Origin: Motiliproteus coralliicola
GTDB lineage: Bacteria; Pseudomonadota; Gammaproteobacteria; Pseudomonadales; Balneatricaceae
Length of the DNA stretch: 64,000 bases
Assembly: GCF_003345655.1 (NCBI RefSeq)
Contig: NZ_QQOH01000002.1
Coordinates: 372,001 to 436,000, forward strand
Direction: 5' to 3'
Positions 16,706-28,241 of the stretch are shown here, piece after piece (the first letter of the stretch is position 1; each line of letters begins with the position of its first letter). Both the position numbers and the translations under genes were made by a program. The notes beneath the pieces were generated by a model. The model was not told where the DNA came from. It saw nothing but the letters and a program-made list of their open reading frames with translations, and ran no database searches.

Positions 16706-18136
16706 ATGTTTAATAATTTGACGGAGCGCCTGGCTCAGACGCTCAAGTCGGTTACCGGTCAGGCCAAGCTGACCGAAGACAATATTAAAGGCACGCTGCG
16801 CGAAGTGCGGATGGCGTTGCTAGAAGCGGACGTGGCGCTGCCGGTCGTCAAAGAGTTCATTAACGGTGTCAAAGAGCGGGCGATCGGTCAGGAAGTCAGC
16901 ACCAGTCTGAATCCGGGGCAGGTGTTCGTTAAGATCGTTAATGAAGAGCTGATCCGGGTGATGGGCTCGGCCAACGAAGAGTTGAACCTGGCGGCGCAAC
17001 CACCGGCAGTGGTGATGATGGCCGGCCTGCAGGGGGCGGGTAAAACCACCTCGGTCGCCAAGCTTTCCCGTTGGTTGAAAGAACGCAAGAAAAAGTCCGT
17101 GCTGGTGGTCTCTGCCGACGTTTACCGTCCGGCTGCGATCAAGCAGCTGGAAACCCTGGCCAGCGAGGTCGGCGTCAACTTCTTCCCGTCCAGCAGTGAT
17201 CAGGATCCGGTCGATATCGCCGAAGGTGCGATTCAGCACGCCAAGCAGCAGCATATCGATGTGGTGATCGTCGATACCGCCGGTCGTCTGCATGTCGATG
17301 GCGACATGATGGACGAGATCAAGCGCCTGCATGCGGCGATTACTCCGGTCGAAACCCTGTTCACCGTTGACTCGATGACCGGTCAGGATGCGGCCAACAC
17401 CGCCAAGGCGTTTAACGATGTACTGCCGTTGACCGGTGTGATTCTGACTAAGACCGACGGTGATGCCCGTGGTGGTGCGGCGCTGTCGGTACGCCAGATT
17501 ACCGGTAAGCCGATCAAGTTCCTCGGTGTCGGTGAGAAGACCGACGCGCTGGAGCCGTTCTTCCCGGATCGGGTAGCCAGTCGAATCCTCGGCATGGGCG
17601 ACGTGCTGTCGTTGATCGAAGAGGTCGAGCACAAGGTCGATAAGAAGAAGGCGGACAAGCTGGCCGCCAAGCTGAAGAAGGGTAAGGGCTTTGACCTGGA
17701 AGACTTCCGCGATCAGCTGCAACAGATGAAGAACATGGGCGGCATGGGTGCGATGATGGCCAAGCTGCCGGGCATGGGTAAGCTGGCTGAAGCCGCCGAA
17801 AGTGCCAATGCCGAGAAAGGGATGCTGCAGATGGAGGCGGTGATCAACTCGATGACCCCCCATGAGCGTCGTTTCCCCGATGTGATCAGTGGTTCGCGCA
17901 AGAAGCGTATCGCCGCCGGCTCTGGTACCCAGATTCAGGATGTGAACCGGGTGCTGAAGCAGCATAAGCAGATGCAGAAGATGATGAAGAAGCTGGGTGG
18001 CAAAGGCGGCATGTCGAAGATGATGCGCGGCATGAAAGGCATGATGCCTCCCGGTATGGGTGGTGGCATGGGCGGAATGCCTGGCATGGGCGGCGGAATG
18101 CCCGGTGGTTTGCCACCGGGATTCCGTAAGCGTTAA
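16706..18136 (+). CDS. ffh: Signal recognition particle protein Ffh
   Basis: This GTPase binds 4.5S RNA and signal peptides of nascent membrane proteins and docks with FtsY. From ATG 16706 (SD AGAGGCGG) it has 476 residues, the usual size; the longer frame to 16640 lacks a ribosome site. The N domain is followed by G motifs GLQGAGKTT (107-115), the DTAGRLHVD motif and TKTDGDARGG. The C-terminal methionine-rich M domain contains GGMGAMMAKLPG and the RNA-binding SGSRKKRIAAGSG, ending in a Gly/Met-rich tail. The gene is divergent from the YpjD-like gene and upstream of the rpsP operon. Confidence 0.97.
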   Translation: MFNNLTERLAQTLKSVTGQAKLTEDNIKGTLREVRMALLEADVALPVVKEFINGVKERAIGQEVSTSLNPGQVFVKIVNEELIRVMGSANEELNLAAQPPAVVMMAGLQGAGKTTSVAKLSRWLKERKKKSVLVVSADVYRPAAIKQLETLASEVGVNFFPSSSDQDPVDIAEGAIQHAKQQHIDVVIVDTAGRLHVDGDMMDEIKRLHAAITPVETLFTVDSMTGQDAANTAKAFNDVLPLTGVILTKTDGDARGGAALSVRQITGKPIKFLGVGEKTDALEPFFPDRVASRILGMGDVLSLIEEVEHKVDKKKADKLAAKLKKGKGFDLEDFRDQLQQMKNMGGMGAMMAKLPGMGKLAEAAESANAEKGMLQMEAVINSMTPHERRFPDVISGSRKKRIAAGSGTQIQDVNRVLKQHKQMQKMMKKLGGKGGMSKMMRGMKGMMPPGMGGGMGGMPGMGGGMPGGLPPGFRKR

Positions 18137-18220
18137 TCGCCGATTGCTGTCATCCTGGGCTGGGCCTGATAATGCTAATCAGGTCCCGTACCGGGGATCG
18201 CGGTTGATTAAAAACTAGTC

Positions 18221-18259
18221 TTTCCAAGGGCGGTTTATTCGCGTAGAATTTCCGCCCTT
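18221..18259 (+). promoter_or_regulatory. Candidate promoter of the rpsP operon
   Basis: TTTCCA (18221-18226) and TAGAAT (18244-18249) are 17 bp apart and make a plausible sigma70 promoter 170 bp before rpsP. AAGGGCGG (18226-18233) and CCGCCCTT (18252-18259) form inverted arms around it, which could be an operator or a weak hairpin. Confidence 0.4.
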
Positions 18260-18419
18260 CGTATTGGGGTGCTGCGCTGTCTGATTGACGGTCGGGGCAT
18301 CCAAACCGGGCTTCGTTGTGCGTGCCGGTCGAATCTGTTTGAGCAGGTCGGTGAGCGTGCTTCGGGGCAATACAAATCGTGGGCGATATCAAAACCCACC
18401 CAATAGAGGATCGAAGCGA

Positions 18420-18671
18420 ATGGTAGTTATTCGTTTGGCTCGTGGAGGCTCCAAGAAGCGTCCGTTTTATCATATCTCCGTTGCAGACCAGCGTAATGCA
18501 CGTGACGGTCGCTTTATTGAGCGTGTGGGTTTCTTCAACCCGGTCGCCCGTGGTCAGGAAGAGCGTCTGCGCGTTGACCTGGAGCGCGTAGCTTACTGGC
18601 AGGGTCGTGGCGCCCAGGCCAGTGATCGTGTTGCCAAGCTGCTGAAAGAAGCAGCCAAGGCCGCTGAATAA
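18420..18671 (+). CDS. rpsP: 30S ribosomal protein S16
   Basis: The 83-residue protein starts [20 protein letters not shown], the standard S16 N-terminus, and continues [17 protein letters not shown]. The longer open frame from 18285 is upstream leader. S16 helps assemble the 5' domain of the 30S subunit. It is the first gene of rpsP-rimM-trmD-rplS, with 27 bp to rimM. Confidence 0.97.
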   Translation: MVVIRLARGGSKKRPFYHISVADQRNARDGRFIERVGFFNPVARGQEERLRVDLERVAYWQGRGAQASDRVAKLLKEAAKAAE

Positions 18672-18698
18672 ATCAATAGTAGGTAATCGGAACCGCTG

Positions 18699-19247
18699 AT
18701 GGCAGTAGGGGATCGGTCAAAGGCCAGTTCGAAAGAGCGCGTGGTGCTTGGCAAGATTACGTCGGTTTACGGTGTACGTGGGTGGGTCAAGGTCTACTCC
18801 CATACCGAGCCGATGGACAACATCCTCAACTACAACCCTTGGTATATCGAGCTCAATGGCCGGGTACAGGCGATCGAGGTTGATCAGGGCAAGCGTCACG
18901 GTAAGGGTCTGATTGCCAAACTGGTTGGATGCGATGATCGGGAAGTCGCCCGCAGCTACTGCGGAGTGGATATCTCGGTCGATCAGGGTGAGTTGCCTGA
19001 ACTCGAAGAGGGCGACTACTACTGGCACCAGCTGGAACAACTGAATGTAGTGACCGAATCCGGTGTAGAGCTGGGTCGGGTTGATCACCTGATAGCGACG
19101 GGCTCCAACGACGTACTGGTCGTTAGAGGCACGGCGCAAAGTATCGATAAGCGGGAACGGATGATTCCGTATCTGCCCGATCAGGTGGTTAAAGAGATAA
19201 ACCTCGAAGCAGGTACAATTCGGGTCGATTGGGACCCGGAGTTTTAA
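18699..19247 (+). CDS. rimM: 16S rRNA processing factor RimM
   Basis: The 182-residue protein matches RimM: N-terminal domain with [24 protein letters not shown], then a PRC-barrel with [20 protein letters not shown] and the closing [19 protein letters not shown]. It binds S19 and the 30S head to help mature the 3' domain of 16S rRNA. It lies between rpsP and trmD in the standard order. The start at 18699 is preceded by an AGGTAATCGG region. Confidence 0.96.
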   Translation: MAVGDRSKASSKERVVLGKITSVYGVRGWVKVYSHTEPMDNILNYNPWYIELNGRVQAIEVDQGKRHGKGLIAKLVGCDDREVARSYCGVDISVDQGELPELEEGDYYWHQLEQLNVVTESGVELGRVDHLIATGSNDVLVVRGTAQSIDKRERMIPYLPDQVVKEINLEAGTIRVDWDPEF

Positions 19248-19251
19248 GTTC

Positions 19252-20034
19252 GTGTGGGTCGGTGTTGTTACACTGTTTCCCGAGATGTTCCGGGCGATTA
19301 CCGAGCACGGTGTCACCGGAAGGGCTCTGAAAAAAGGGCTGATCAGTCTCGAGAGCTGGAATCCAAGGGATTTTACCCACGATAAGCATCGAACTGTCGA
19401 TGACCGTCCTTACGGAGGCGGGCCCGGAATGCTGATGAAAGTTCAGCCGTTGCGGGATGCGATCCAGGCTGCCAAAGCAGCTGCCCAGGCTCAGGCCGGG
19501 GACAAACCGGTCAAGGTGATCTACTTGTCACCCCAGGGCCGCAAGCTGGATCAGGTTGGCGTTAGAGAGCTGGCCGAGCGCGACAGTCTGGTGCTGGTCG
19601 CCGGACGGTATGAAGGTATCGACGAGCGACTGCTGGAAAGCGAGATCGATGAAGAGTGGTCCCTTGGGGACTTTGTGGTCAGCGGTGGCGAGCTGCCGGC
19701 CATGACCCTGATCGATGCGGTTTCCCGGCTGGTTCCCGGGGTGCTGGGACATGAAGATTCGGCAACTGAAGACTCGTTTGAGGACGGATTGCTGGATTGT
19801 CCACACTACACCCGACCGGAACTGGTTAACGAACAGAATGTACCCGCGGTGCTGCTTAGCGGTAACCACGAGGATATCCGGCGCTGGCGGCTGAAACAGC
19901 AGCTAGGCCGAACCTGGCAACGGCGACCTGACCTGCTGGACGGTCGACAACTGAACAAAGAGCAACAGCGGTTGCTCGACGAGTTTATCCGCGAGGCGGA
20001 AGCGGTCGATCAGACCCTACCGTCGGATAGTTAG
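19252..20034 (+). CDS. trmD: tRNA (guanine-N1-)-methyltransferase TrmD
   Basis: This 260-residue SPOUT methyltransferase makes m1G37 in tRNAs and prevents frameshifting. It starts at GTG 19252, four bases after the rimM stop, reading [17 protein letters not shown]. The trefoil-knot AdoMet motifs are present: [24 protein letters not shown] and [16 protein letters not shown], as is the catalytic Asp in the [13 protein letters not shown] loop. The gene sits in the classical rpsP operon. Confidence 0.97.
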   Translation: MWVGVVTLFPEMFRAITEHGVTGRALKKGLISLESWNPRDFTHDKHRTVDDRPYGGGPGMLMKVQPLRDAIQAAKAAAQAQAGDKPVKVIYLSPQGRKLDQVGVRELAERDSLVLVAGRYEGIDERLLESEIDEEWSLGDFVVSGGELPAMTLIDAVSRLVPGVLGHEDSATEDSFEDGLLDCPHYTRPELVNEQNVPAVLLSGNHEDIRRWRLKQQLGRTWQRRPDLLDGRQLNKEQQRLLDEFIREAEAVDQTLPSDS

Positions 20035-20049
20035 AATTAGGAGCGAATC

Positions 20050-20412
20050 ATGAGCAGCAAGAATCTGATCATTCAGGCGCTGGAAAACGAACAGATGGGC
20101 AAAGAAGTGCCCGAGTTTGGCCCGGGTGATACCCTGGTTGTCCAGGTTAAAGTTGTTGAAGGTAGCCGTGAGCGTCTGCAGGCGTTCGAGGGTGTGGTTA
20201 TCGGTAAGCGCAACCGTGGCCTGAACTCAGCCTTTACCGTACGTAAGATCTCCCACGGTGTTGGTGTTGAGCGTACCTTCCAGACCTACAGCAAAGCAGT
20301 AGACAGCATCACGGTTAAGCGTCGCGGTGACGTGCGCCAGGCCAAGCTGTACTACCTGCGTGAGCTGTCTGGTAAGTCTGCCCGTATCAAAGAGAAGCTG
20401 GCTAAGAAGTAA
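20050..20412 (+). CDS. rplS: 50S ribosomal protein L19
   Basis: The 120-residue protein is a full-length L19, with [39 protein letters not shown] and the closing [21 protein letters not shown]19 sits at the 30S-50S interface. It is the last gene of the operon, with SD TAGGAG 7 bp before the ATG and a strong terminator downstream. Confidence 0.97.
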   Translation: MSSKNLIIQALENEQMGKEVPEFGPGDTLVVQVKVVEGSRERLQAFEGVVIGKRNRGLNSAFTVRKISHGVGVERTFQTYSKAVDSITVKRRGDVRQAKLYYLRELSGKSARIKEKLAKK

Positions 20413-20436
20413 GCCTGACTTTTTGATCGCAGATTG

Positions 20437-20470
20437 CGAAAAAAGGCGACCCTCAGTGGTCGCCTTTTTT
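20437..20470 (+). terminator. Terminator of the rpsP-rplS operon
   Basis: AAAAGGCGACC and GGTCGCCTTTT pair around CTCAGT and run into six T residues, 25-60 bp after the rplS stop. It is a strong rho-independent terminator. Confidence 0.92.
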
Positions 20471-20504
20471 GTACCTGTGACGCGGCGCTCTGGCCCGTCA
20501 GGCA

Positions 20505-20525
20505 TCGCCTTTTGAGGCGTTTTTC
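20505..20525 (+). terminator. Second short terminator-like hairpin
   Basis: CGCCT-TTTG-AGGCG followed by five T residues. It follows the main terminator by 35 bp and may catch read-through before the ibaG-murA-his block. Confidence 0.55.
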
Positions 20526-20587
20526 TATATCATCTGCCGATTCGTTTTCGGTTCGATTTTCAGGTTAATTTATCAGGTTAGAGTGCG

Positions 20588-20830
20588 ATGCAGGCGTCCG
20601 AAGTTAAGCAATTGATTGAGCAGCAACTTGAAGGCTGCGAGGCGATCACCGCCGGTGAAGGCTGCGATTTTCAGGTAGTCGTGGTTGGTGACATGTTTGA
20701 TGGCTTGTCGCCGGTCAAGCGTCAACAGCTGGTCTACGGCTGTCTGACCGAGCAGATCGCCAGCGGTGCGATCCATGCCGTCACCATCAAGACCTACACC
20801 CCTGCCCAGTGGCAGGCTCAGGGCAACTAA
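20588..20830 (+). CDS. ibaG: BolA-family protein IbaG
   Basis: The 80-residue protein is of the BolA/IbaG type, with GEGCDFQVVVVGDMFDGLSP and KRQQLVYGCLTEQIASGAIH. IbaG proteins pair with monothiol glutaredoxins and bind Fe-S clusters, and have been linked to acid stress and envelope maintenance. It stands directly before murA, as in E. coli and Pseudomonas. The cysteine in the EGCDF segment and the histidine near residue 61 (GAIHAVTIKTY) are candidate cluster ligands. Confidence 0.92.
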   Translation: MQASEVKQLIEQQLEGCEAITAGEGCDFQVVVVGDMFDGLSPVKRQQLVYGCLTEQIASGAIHAVTIKTYTPAQWQAQGN

Positions 20831-22153
<1,323 letters not shown>

Positions 22154-22178
22154 GAATTCCGGCATCCCCATACAGAGC

Positions 22179-22877
22179 ATGACCATGACCCAAACAACCG
22201 CCAGCCAGTCCATCACGATTGCCCTGTCGAAAGGGCGTATTCTGAAAGAAACCCTGCCGTTGCTGGAGCAGGCCAATATCATTCCGGCCGAGGATATCTT
22301 CTCCAGCCGTAAGCTGATCTTTGATACCAACCATCCCCATATCAAGTTGTTGGTTATCCGTGCCACCGACGTACCGACCTACGTGGAGTACGGTGCTGCC
22401 GACATGGGGGTTTCCGGCAAGGACGTACTGCTCGAGCATGGGGCTCGTGGCCTGTATGAACCGCTGGATCTGAATATCTCCCGTTGCCGACTGATGACGG
22501 CCGGTCTGGTGGATGCCAAGCCGATCCCCGACGGGGGCCGGGTCAAGGTGGCGAGCAAGTTCGTCAATATCACCAAGCGCTACTTCGCCAGCCAGGGCAA
22601 GCAGGTCGATATCATCAAGCTCTACGGTGCGATGGAACTGGCGCCGATTATGGGGCTGGCCGACTGCATCGTCGATATTGTCGATACCGGCAACACCCTG
22701 AAGGCCAACGGCATGCAGCCGCTGGAGCTGATCGCACCGATCAGCACCCGGCTGGTGGTCGGTAAGGCGGCGATGAAGATGAAGCACAGCCTGATCCAGC
22801 CGATCATCGAGCAGTTGGGCGAGGCGGTCGAGCGCGCAAAAACGGCTGAAAACCTGGCTGATGAGGTGTCAGCATGA
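22179..22877 (+). CDS. hisG: ATP phosphoribosyltransferase, short form
   Basis: HisG joins ATP and PRPP in the first step of histidine synthesis. The 232-residue protein is the short (HisGs) form, lacking the C-terminal regulatory domain, and should need a HisZ partner, which is not in this window. Motifs: [35 protein letters not shown] and the PRPP loop [14 protein letters not shown]. ATGs at 22179 and 22185 are both possible starts. It is followed by hisD with a 4-bp ATGA overlap, as in Pseudomonas. Confidence 0.95.
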   Translation: MTMTQTTASQSITIALSKGRILKETLPLLEQANIIPAEDIFSSRKLIFDTNHPHIKLLVIRATDVPTYVEYGAADMGVSGKDVLLEHGARGLYEPLDLNISRCRLMTAGLVDAKPIPDGGRVKVASKFVNITKRYFASQGKQVDIIKLYGAMELAPIMGLADCIVDIVDTGNTLKANGMQPLELIAPISTRLVVGKAAMKMKHSLIQPIIEQLGEAVERAKTAENLADEVSA

Positions 22878-24184
22878 GTGCGCCGACTGTAACCCGCCTG
22901 GTCTACGGCCGGGGTGACTTCGATGCCCGACTGGACCAGTTGTTAGCCTGGGAAACCGTATCCGATACCAGCGTCAACCAGGTCGTCGATGGCGTGTTGG
23001 CCGATGTTCGCCGTCGCGGCGATGCGGCGGTCGTCGAGTACACCAACCGTTTTGACCGTCTCAGTACCGCCGATATGGCCGAACTGGAGATGGGCCCGGA
23101 ACGACTGCAGCAGGCCCTCGACGGACTGAGTGATGAGCAGCGTCAGGCGTTGGAAACCGCCGCTCAGCGCGTTCGCAGCTACCACGAGCACCAGTTGCAG
23201 CAATCCTGGCAATACACCGAAGCCGACGGCACCATGCTGGGCCAACAGGTCACGCCGATGGATCGGGTCGGAATCTATGTTCCTGGTGGCAAAGCCTCCT
23301 ACCCGTCGTCGGTACTGATGAACGCGATTCCAGCCAAGGTGGCGGGCGTTAGCGAGATCATCATGGTGGTACCGACCCCTGACGGTGAAATTAACGAGCT
23401 GGTCATGGCGGCTGCCTGCCTGGCCGGTGTCGACCGGGTCTTCTGTGTCGGTGGGGCTCAGGCCGTGGCGGCGCTGGCGTACGGAACCGAGACGGTACCG
23501 CGGGTCGATAAAATTGTCGGGCCGGGCAACATCTATGTCGCCACCGCCAAACGGGCGGTGTTCGGGCTGGTGGGGATCGACATGATCGCCGGCCCGTCCG
23601 AGATCCTGGTGGTTTGTGATGGCCAGACCGACCCTGACTGGGTGGCGATGGACCTGTTCTCCCAGGCCGAGCATGACGAAGATGCCCAGTCGATCCTGAT
23701 CTGCCCGGACGCGGCTTATCTGGATGCGGTGTCGGCCAGCATCGCCAAGCTGCTGCCGACCATGGAACGCCGTGAGATTATCACCAAGTCCCTCAACGAC
23801 CGGGCGGCGCTGATCGAAGTGGCCGACCTGGATCAGGCGGTGGAGCTGGTGAACCGGATCGCGCCGGAGCATCTGGAGCTGTCTGTCGAGGACCCGGATG
23901 CGCTGCTGCCGAAGATCCGCCATGCTGGTGCGATCTTTATGGGGCGCTACACCGCCGAGGCGTTGGGCGACTACTGTGCCGGCCCCAACCATGTGTTGCC
24001 GACCTCGGGTACCGCTCGCTTCTCATCCCCGTTGGGGGTTTATGACTTCCAGAAGCGCTCGTCGTTGATCCGTTTCTCCGCCGATGGTGCTAGCGAGCTG
24101 GGTCAGACCGCCTCGGTACTGGCCCGTGGTGAAGGGCTGACCGCCCACGCCCGCTCGGCCGAATATCGGATTAAACCGGAGTAG
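22874..24184 (+). CDS. hisD: Histidinol dehydrogenase
   Basis: The 436-residue zinc enzyme oxidises L-histidinol to histidine in two NAD-dependent steps. Visible motifs include [43 protein letters not shown] and the zinc-ligand region [13 protein letters not shown], with the catalytic pair in RIAPEHLEL. The start overlaps the hisG stop (ATGA). The next gene, hisC, starts 96 bp later. Confidence 0.97.
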   Translation: MSAPTVTRLVYGRGDFDARLDQLLAWETVSDTSVNQVVDGVLADVRRRGDAAVVEYTNRFDRLSTADMAELEMGPERLQQALDGLSDEQRQALETAAQRVRSYHEHQLQQSWQYTEADGTMLGQQVTPMDRVGIYVPGGKASYPSSVLMNAIPAKVAGVSEIIMVVPTPDGEINELVMAAACLAGVDRVFCVGGAQAVAALAYGTETVPRVDKIVGPGNIYVATAKRAVFGLVGIDMIAGPSEILVVCDGQTDPDWVAMDLFSQAEHDEDAQSILICPDAAYLDAVSASIAKLLPTMERREIITKSLNDRAALIEVADLDQAVELVNRIAPEHLELSVEDPDALLPKIRHAGAIFMGRYTAEALGDYCAGPNHVLPTSGTARFSSPLGVYDFQKRSSLIRFSADGASELGQTASVLARGEGLTAHARSAEYRIKPE

Positions 24185-24280
24185 GCCGGAACCGGAATAG
24201 GCCAGAAAAAGCAACGCTATCGAACTCAGGTCCATCTCGGTGGGCCTGCTCTCCATCCTCTTTAGAAAAGTCGACCAACC

Positions 24281-25369
24281 ATGACCCAAGCCAGCCTCGA
24301 ACAACGTATCTCCAAACTGATCCGTCCCGAAGTGCGGGCGTTGCATGCCTATCAGGTGCCGCCGTCGACCGGGATGTTGAAGCTGGATGCGATGGAAAAT
24401 CCCTACCAGTGGTCCGATGCCACCAAACAGGCCTGGCTCGATAAGCTGGCCGACGTTGAGATTAATCGCTACCCCGAACCTCAGGCCCAAGGGGTCAAGG
24501 ATCGGTTGCGCCAGGTAATGGGTATCCCGTCGGAGTACGAGCTGATGCTCGGCAACGGCTCGGATGAGATTATCCAGATTCTGGCGATGGCGGTGGCCGG
24601 TGATGATGTTTGTGTGATGGCGCCGGAGCCCAGCTTCGTGATGTACCAGATGATCGCCACCTTCTGCCGAATCGATTATGTCGGCGTGCCGCTGGACAGC
24701 CAGTTCGATCTGGATCTTAGCGCCATGTTGGAGCAGATCGAAGCGCGCCAGCCGGCGTTGATCTTCCTGGCTCAGCCTAATAACCCGACCGGTAACCTCT
24801 ATAGCGAGGAGAAGATCCGCCGTATCGCCGAGGCTAGCCAGGGGCTGGTGATCGTCGACGAAGCTTACACCGCGTTTACCGATTGTGACTCGCTGTCGCT
24901 ACTGGGCGATTACGACAATCTGGTGCTGATGCGTACCCTGTCGAAAGTGGGTCTGGCCGGATTGCGGTTGGGGCTGTTGATCGGCAAGCCGGAATGGCTT
25001 GGTGAGTTCGACAAACTGCGCCTGCCATACAACATCAATGTGTTGACCCAGGCCAGTGCCGAGTTTGCGCTGGAGCACTACGAGCTGTTCCGGGAGCAGA
25101 CCGCCAAGCTGCGTCAGGCTCGCAGCAGTCTGATCGAAGCGCTGCAGCAATTGCCGCAACTGCAGGTCTGGCCCAGCGAGGCCAACTTTGTGCTGGTACG
25201 CTCGCTGGAGAAGCCGGCAGCGGAGCTGCATGAGGCCTTGAAGGGGGCTGGTGTGCTGGTGAAAAAGCTGGATGGCGGCCATCCGGCATTGGCGGGCTGT
25301 CTGCGAATCAACGTCAGCACCCCGGAAGAGAACCAGCGTCTGCTCGACGCCTTACAAGCGCAACTCTAA
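24281..25369 (+). CDS. hisC: Histidinol-phosphate aminotransferase
   Basis: The 362-residue PLP enzyme converts imidazole acetol phosphate to histidinol phosphate. Motifs of the fold-type I family are clear: LGNGSDEIIQILAMA, FLAQPNNPTGN, VIVDEAYTAF and the PLP lysine in RTLSKVGLAGLRLG. It completes the hisGDC block. It converges with algW, with 60 bp between stops. Confidence 0.95.
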   Translation: MTQASLEQRISKLIRPEVRALHAYQVPPSTGMLKLDAMENPYQWSDATKQAWLDKLADVEINRYPEPQAQGVKDRLRQVMGIPSEYELMLGNGSDEIIQILAMAVAGDDVCVMAPEPSFVMYQMIATFCRIDYVGVPLDSQFDLDLSAMLEQIEARQPALIFLAQPNNPTGNLYSEEKIRRIAEASQGLVIVDEAYTAFTDCDSLSLLGDYDNLVLMRTLSKVGLAGLRLGLLIGKPEWLGEFDKLRLPYNINVLTQASAEFALEHYELFREQTAKLRQARSSLIEALQQLPQLQVWPSEANFVLVRSLEKPAAELHEALKGAGVLVKKLDGGHPALAGCLRINVSTPEENQRLLDALQAQL

Positions 25370-25430
25370 CGACGCGCACCACTGCCGTCAGGCTATGGCG
25401 CCGAATCGACGTGGATGGATCTGCCGATGG

Positions 25431-26591
25431 TTAATTCGTCCGGGTCGGTGGCCGGTTGCCGATGGTGACTTCGACGTTGATCAGCTCGCCGTTGCGCAAT
25501 AACCCCAGCTTCAACAATGCTCCGGGCTTGGTCACGGCGATCTGGTTCATCGCTGCCTGACCGCTACGGATCGGTTGGCCGTCGATACTGATCAGCACAT
25601 CGCCGGGTTGCATACCGGCCTGGTGGGCCGGGCTGTCACGGAAAATACCGGCAATAATCAATCCCCAGGCCTCTTCGGTACCGAAGGATTCGGCAAGCGC
25701 CGGGGTCATCTGCTGTATCTCGATACCGAGCCAGCCGCGAACGACCCGGCCATTTTCGATAATCCCCTTCAGGACACTGCGGACCAGATCCGCCGGAATC
25801 GCAAAGCCGATCCCCTGGGAGCCGCCGGAGCGTGAAAAGATTGCGGTGTTGATGCCGATCATGTGTCCCATCGCGTTGACCAGCGCACCACCGGAATTAC
25901 CGGGGTTGATGGCAGCGTCGGTCTGGATAAAGTTCTCGTAAGTGTTGATGCCCAGCTGGTTACGGCCGGTAGCACTGATGATGCCCATGGTCACGGTTTG
26001 GCCGACGCCGAACGGATTCCCGATCGCCAGCACCACATCGCCAACCTGCAGTGGTTGGGATATCGCCAGGTCGATGACGGCCAACTCTTTGAGTGAGATC
26101 TTCAGCACCGCCAGGTCGGTTTCGGGATCGGTACCGATCACCTCGGCCTCCGCTTCACGGCCGTCGTGCAAGGCCACCAGGATCGACTCGGCTTCGGTGA
26201 TCACGTGGTTGTTGGTCACGATATAGCCCTGGGGGCTGATAATCACCCCGGACCCGAGGCTGGAGATCACCTGGCGCTGGGTGCGGCCATTAGCATCGGG
26301 CTGACCGTAGTATTCGCGTAGCGCCGGATCTTCGAACTGGTCGCCGCTGGTCTGGGGAGCCCGGGTGCGCGTGTAGATATTGACCACCGCTGGTGCTGCT
26401 TTGGCCACGGCGTCGGCATAGGAGACTGGACCGACCCCCAGATCGGAGGTCGGTGGTGTCGGGCTGACCTGATGGATCTCTACCGGAGCCAGGCTCGGGC
26501 TGATACCCTGTGGAAAGAAGGTCAGCATCACGAAAGCCACCAGTATCCCGGCGGCAATCGGCCACAAGAGGAAGGTGGTCAGTTTGCGCAT
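25431..26591 (-). CDS. algW: AlgW/DegS-type periplasmic serine protease
   Basis: The 386-residue protein has one N-terminal membrane anchor (residues 8-26), a trypsin-like domain with His129 (TNNHV), Asp159 (DPETDLAVLK) and Ser233 (NPGNSGGAL), and a single C-terminal PDZ domain (about 283-386). It should sense misfolded outer-membrane proteins through the PDZ and start cleavage of the anti-sigma factor of the RpoE/AlgU response. One PDZ rather than two separates it from DegP/DegQ. Its place next to hisC matches Pseudomonas algW. Confidence 0.93.
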   Translation of the reverse strand: MRKLTTFLLWPIAAGILVAFVMLTFFPQGISPSLAPVEIHQVSPTPPTSDLGVGPVSYADAVAKAAPAVVNIYTRTRAPQTSGDQFEDPALREYYGQPDANGRTQRQVISSLGSGVIISPQGYIVTNNHVITEAESILVALHDGREAEAEVIGTDPETDLAVLKISLKELAVIDLAISQPLQVGDVVLAIGNPFGVGQTVTMGIISATGRNQLGINTYENFIQTDAAINPGNSGGALVNAMGHMIGINTAIFSRSGGSQGIGFAIPADLVRSVLKGIIENGRVVRGWLGIEIQQMTPALAESFGTEEAWGLIIAGIFRDSPAHQAGMQPGDVLISIDGQPIRSGQAAMNQIAVTKPGALLKLGLLRNGELINVEVTIGNRPPTRTN

Positions 26592-26668
26592 GCTGCTCCT
26601 AAACTCGGATAATGGCCCATTATACGAACTGAAATTGTTGATTGGTAATCGATTTTGAGGGTATCACC

Positions 26669-27430
26669 TTGGCGATAGCGTTAACTCAGCTAGTTAAAAC
26701 CTTAGACCAGTGGCTCGAACCGGGACAGGTAAAAGATTACTGCCCCAATGGTTTGCAGGTGGAGGGGCGACCGCAGGTTCGCCGTATCGTCAGCGGAGTA
26801 ACCGCCTCCCAGGCGTTGCTGGATGCGGCGGTGTTGGCCAAGGCGGATGCAGTGCTGGTCCATCATGGTTATTTCTGGCGTGGTGAAGACCCTTGTGTGC
26901 GCGGGATGAAACGGCGCCGGCTACAGACACTGCTTGAACATGATATCAGTCTTATCGCTTATCACCTGCCGTTGGATATCCATCCGCAGCTGGGTAATAA
27001 CGCCCAGTTGGCACGGCGCCTGGGGTTGACGATCGAAGGCGGGTTGGAGCTGAACAGCCGTCAACCGGTAGGGCTGTGGGGGCGACTCGAGCAACCGCTG
27101 AGTGCAACGCAGCTGGCCGAGCGACTGGAGACCGAGCTGGGGCGTCGGCCGCAGTGGATCGAGGGCCGTGCCGAGCAAATTGAGACGCTGGGATGGTGTA
27201 CCGGAGCAGCCCAGGGCTATATCGAGCACGCCATCGCTCGAGGTCTGGATGGGTTTATCAGCGGTGAGATCTCCGAGCCGACGGTCTACGCCGCGCGTGA
27301 AGGGGGAGTGCATTACTTTGGCGCCGGTCACCATGCTACCGAGCGCTATGGGGTTCAGGCTCTGGGGCAGCAACTGGCCGATCAGTTCGATATCGAGCAC
27401 TGTTATATCGAGTTGGACAATCCGGTATAA
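26669..27430 (+). CDS. Nif3/YbgI-like dinuclear metal protein
   Basis: This protein belongs to the NIF3/DUF34 (YbgI) group of toroidal hexamers with a two-metal site. Key residues are in LVHHGYFWRGEDP, LIAYHLPLDIHPQLGN and FGAGHHATERYG, which carry the metal-binding His and Asp/Glu. I take the TTG at 26669 (MAIALTQLVKTLDQWL) as the start because GAGGG lies seven bases before it and homologues begin here; the frame stays open to a TTG at 26642. GTP cyclohydrolase 1 type 2 is a common but unproven annotation. It is divergent from algW. Confidence 0.88.
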   Translation: MAIALTQLVKTLDQWLEPGQVKDYCPNGLQVEGRPQVRRIVSGVTASQALLDAAVLAKADAVLVHHGYFWRGEDPCVRGMKRRRLQTLLEHDISLIAYHLPLDIHPQLGNNAQLARRLGLTIEGGLELNSRQPVGLWGRLEQPLSATQLAERLETELGRRPQWIEGRAEQIETLGWCTGAAQGYIEHAIARGLDGFISGEISEPTVYAAREGGVHYFGAGHHATERYGVQALGQQLADQFDIEHCYIELDNPV

Positions 27431-27454
27431 GAGCCATACCGGTATGTGGGCTTA

Positions 27455-27490
27455 AAACAACGACGCCCGGCAGTTAACCGGGCGTCGTGG
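27455..27490 (-). terminator. Hairpin terminator between the Nif3-like and zapG genes
   Basis: CGACGCCCGG (27461-27470) and CCGGGCGTCG pair perfectly around CAGTTAA. On the minus strand it is followed by TTGTTTT, so it best serves zapG, but it can stop transcription from both convergent genes. Confidence 0.75.
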
Positions 27491-27526
27491 GTTGCCGACG
27501 AAATGCGGCGGCGAGTGGCGGCTTGG

Positions 27527-28009
27527 TCAAGCCATCCGGGATGGTTCCTGTACTTCCTCGGCCTTTTTCAACCCGTACTCCTCCGATAGGGTGCCTTCGT
27601 CGTCGGGGTCGGTTTTCGGGGCGTAGTCCCTGGGGGGCTCGACCTGACTGGTAGAAGTGGTGGTTGGCTCGGCTACCGGCTCTTCCTCGGTGCTGGGTTC
27701 GGCGCGGTGCTCCAGGCTGACCAGTAACTGATCATCGTTGCAGAGCTCGCGGGCGCTGTTAGACAGGTGCTGGTGCACATCGCGATAGCTATCGGTCAGT
27801 TTATTGACCAGCTCAGCCGTTTGGGTAAATCGGGTGGCTACATCCAGCTTGTAGGCTTCCAGCTCTCGGCGTGCTTCGTTGAGTTCTTCAATCAACGCCC
27901 CTTTGCTGCGGGAGCCGAGGTTGCTCCGACCGATAAGTAGGCCGAAAATTAAACCGATGACCAACGTTGAAAAGCCGACCAGTAGGACGGTTTGGGTGGC
28001 TGATTCCAC
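27527..28009 (-). CDS. zapG: ZapG/YhcB (DUF1043) envelope protein
   Basis: The 160-residue protein has an N-terminal membrane helix (residues 8-27, VLLVGFSTLVIGLIFGLLIG) and a cytoplasmic coiled coil (about 35-95, IEELNEARRELEAYKLDVAT, then LVNKLTDSYRDVHQHLSNSA), the layout of YhcB, which is linked to cell division and envelope assembly. The C-terminal third is acidic, proline- and threonine-rich and probably disordered. In E. coli it is a neighbour of degQ-degS, so its presence near algW fits. Confidence 0.88.
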   Translation of the reverse strand: MESATQTVLLVGFSTLVIGLIFGLLIGRSNLGSRSKGALIEELNEARRELEAYKLDVATRFTQTAELVNKLTDSYRDVHQHLSNSARELCNDDQLLVSLEHRAEPSTEEEPVAEPTTTSTSQVEPPRDYAPKTDPDDEGTLSEEYGLKKAEEVQEPSRMA

Positions 28010-28241
28010 TGCGGTGATTCCTCCGATGTTGCGCGGGCTTGAAGGGCCGAAGATACTTCAATTTGCGGATGATGACAAAGGGCGGGAGTCGGTTTGCTGC
28101 GGCACAGAGGCAATTGCTATAGTCGCGGCTTTTTTGCGGCTCGTAACAGCATCGAATTTAACCAAGCCGGCTCGAGAGCTGTGGCCTGCGTTGATGGTTG
28201 TTTCAGACGCAGGGCGTCGACAGACAAAGAGGTGAAGGGCA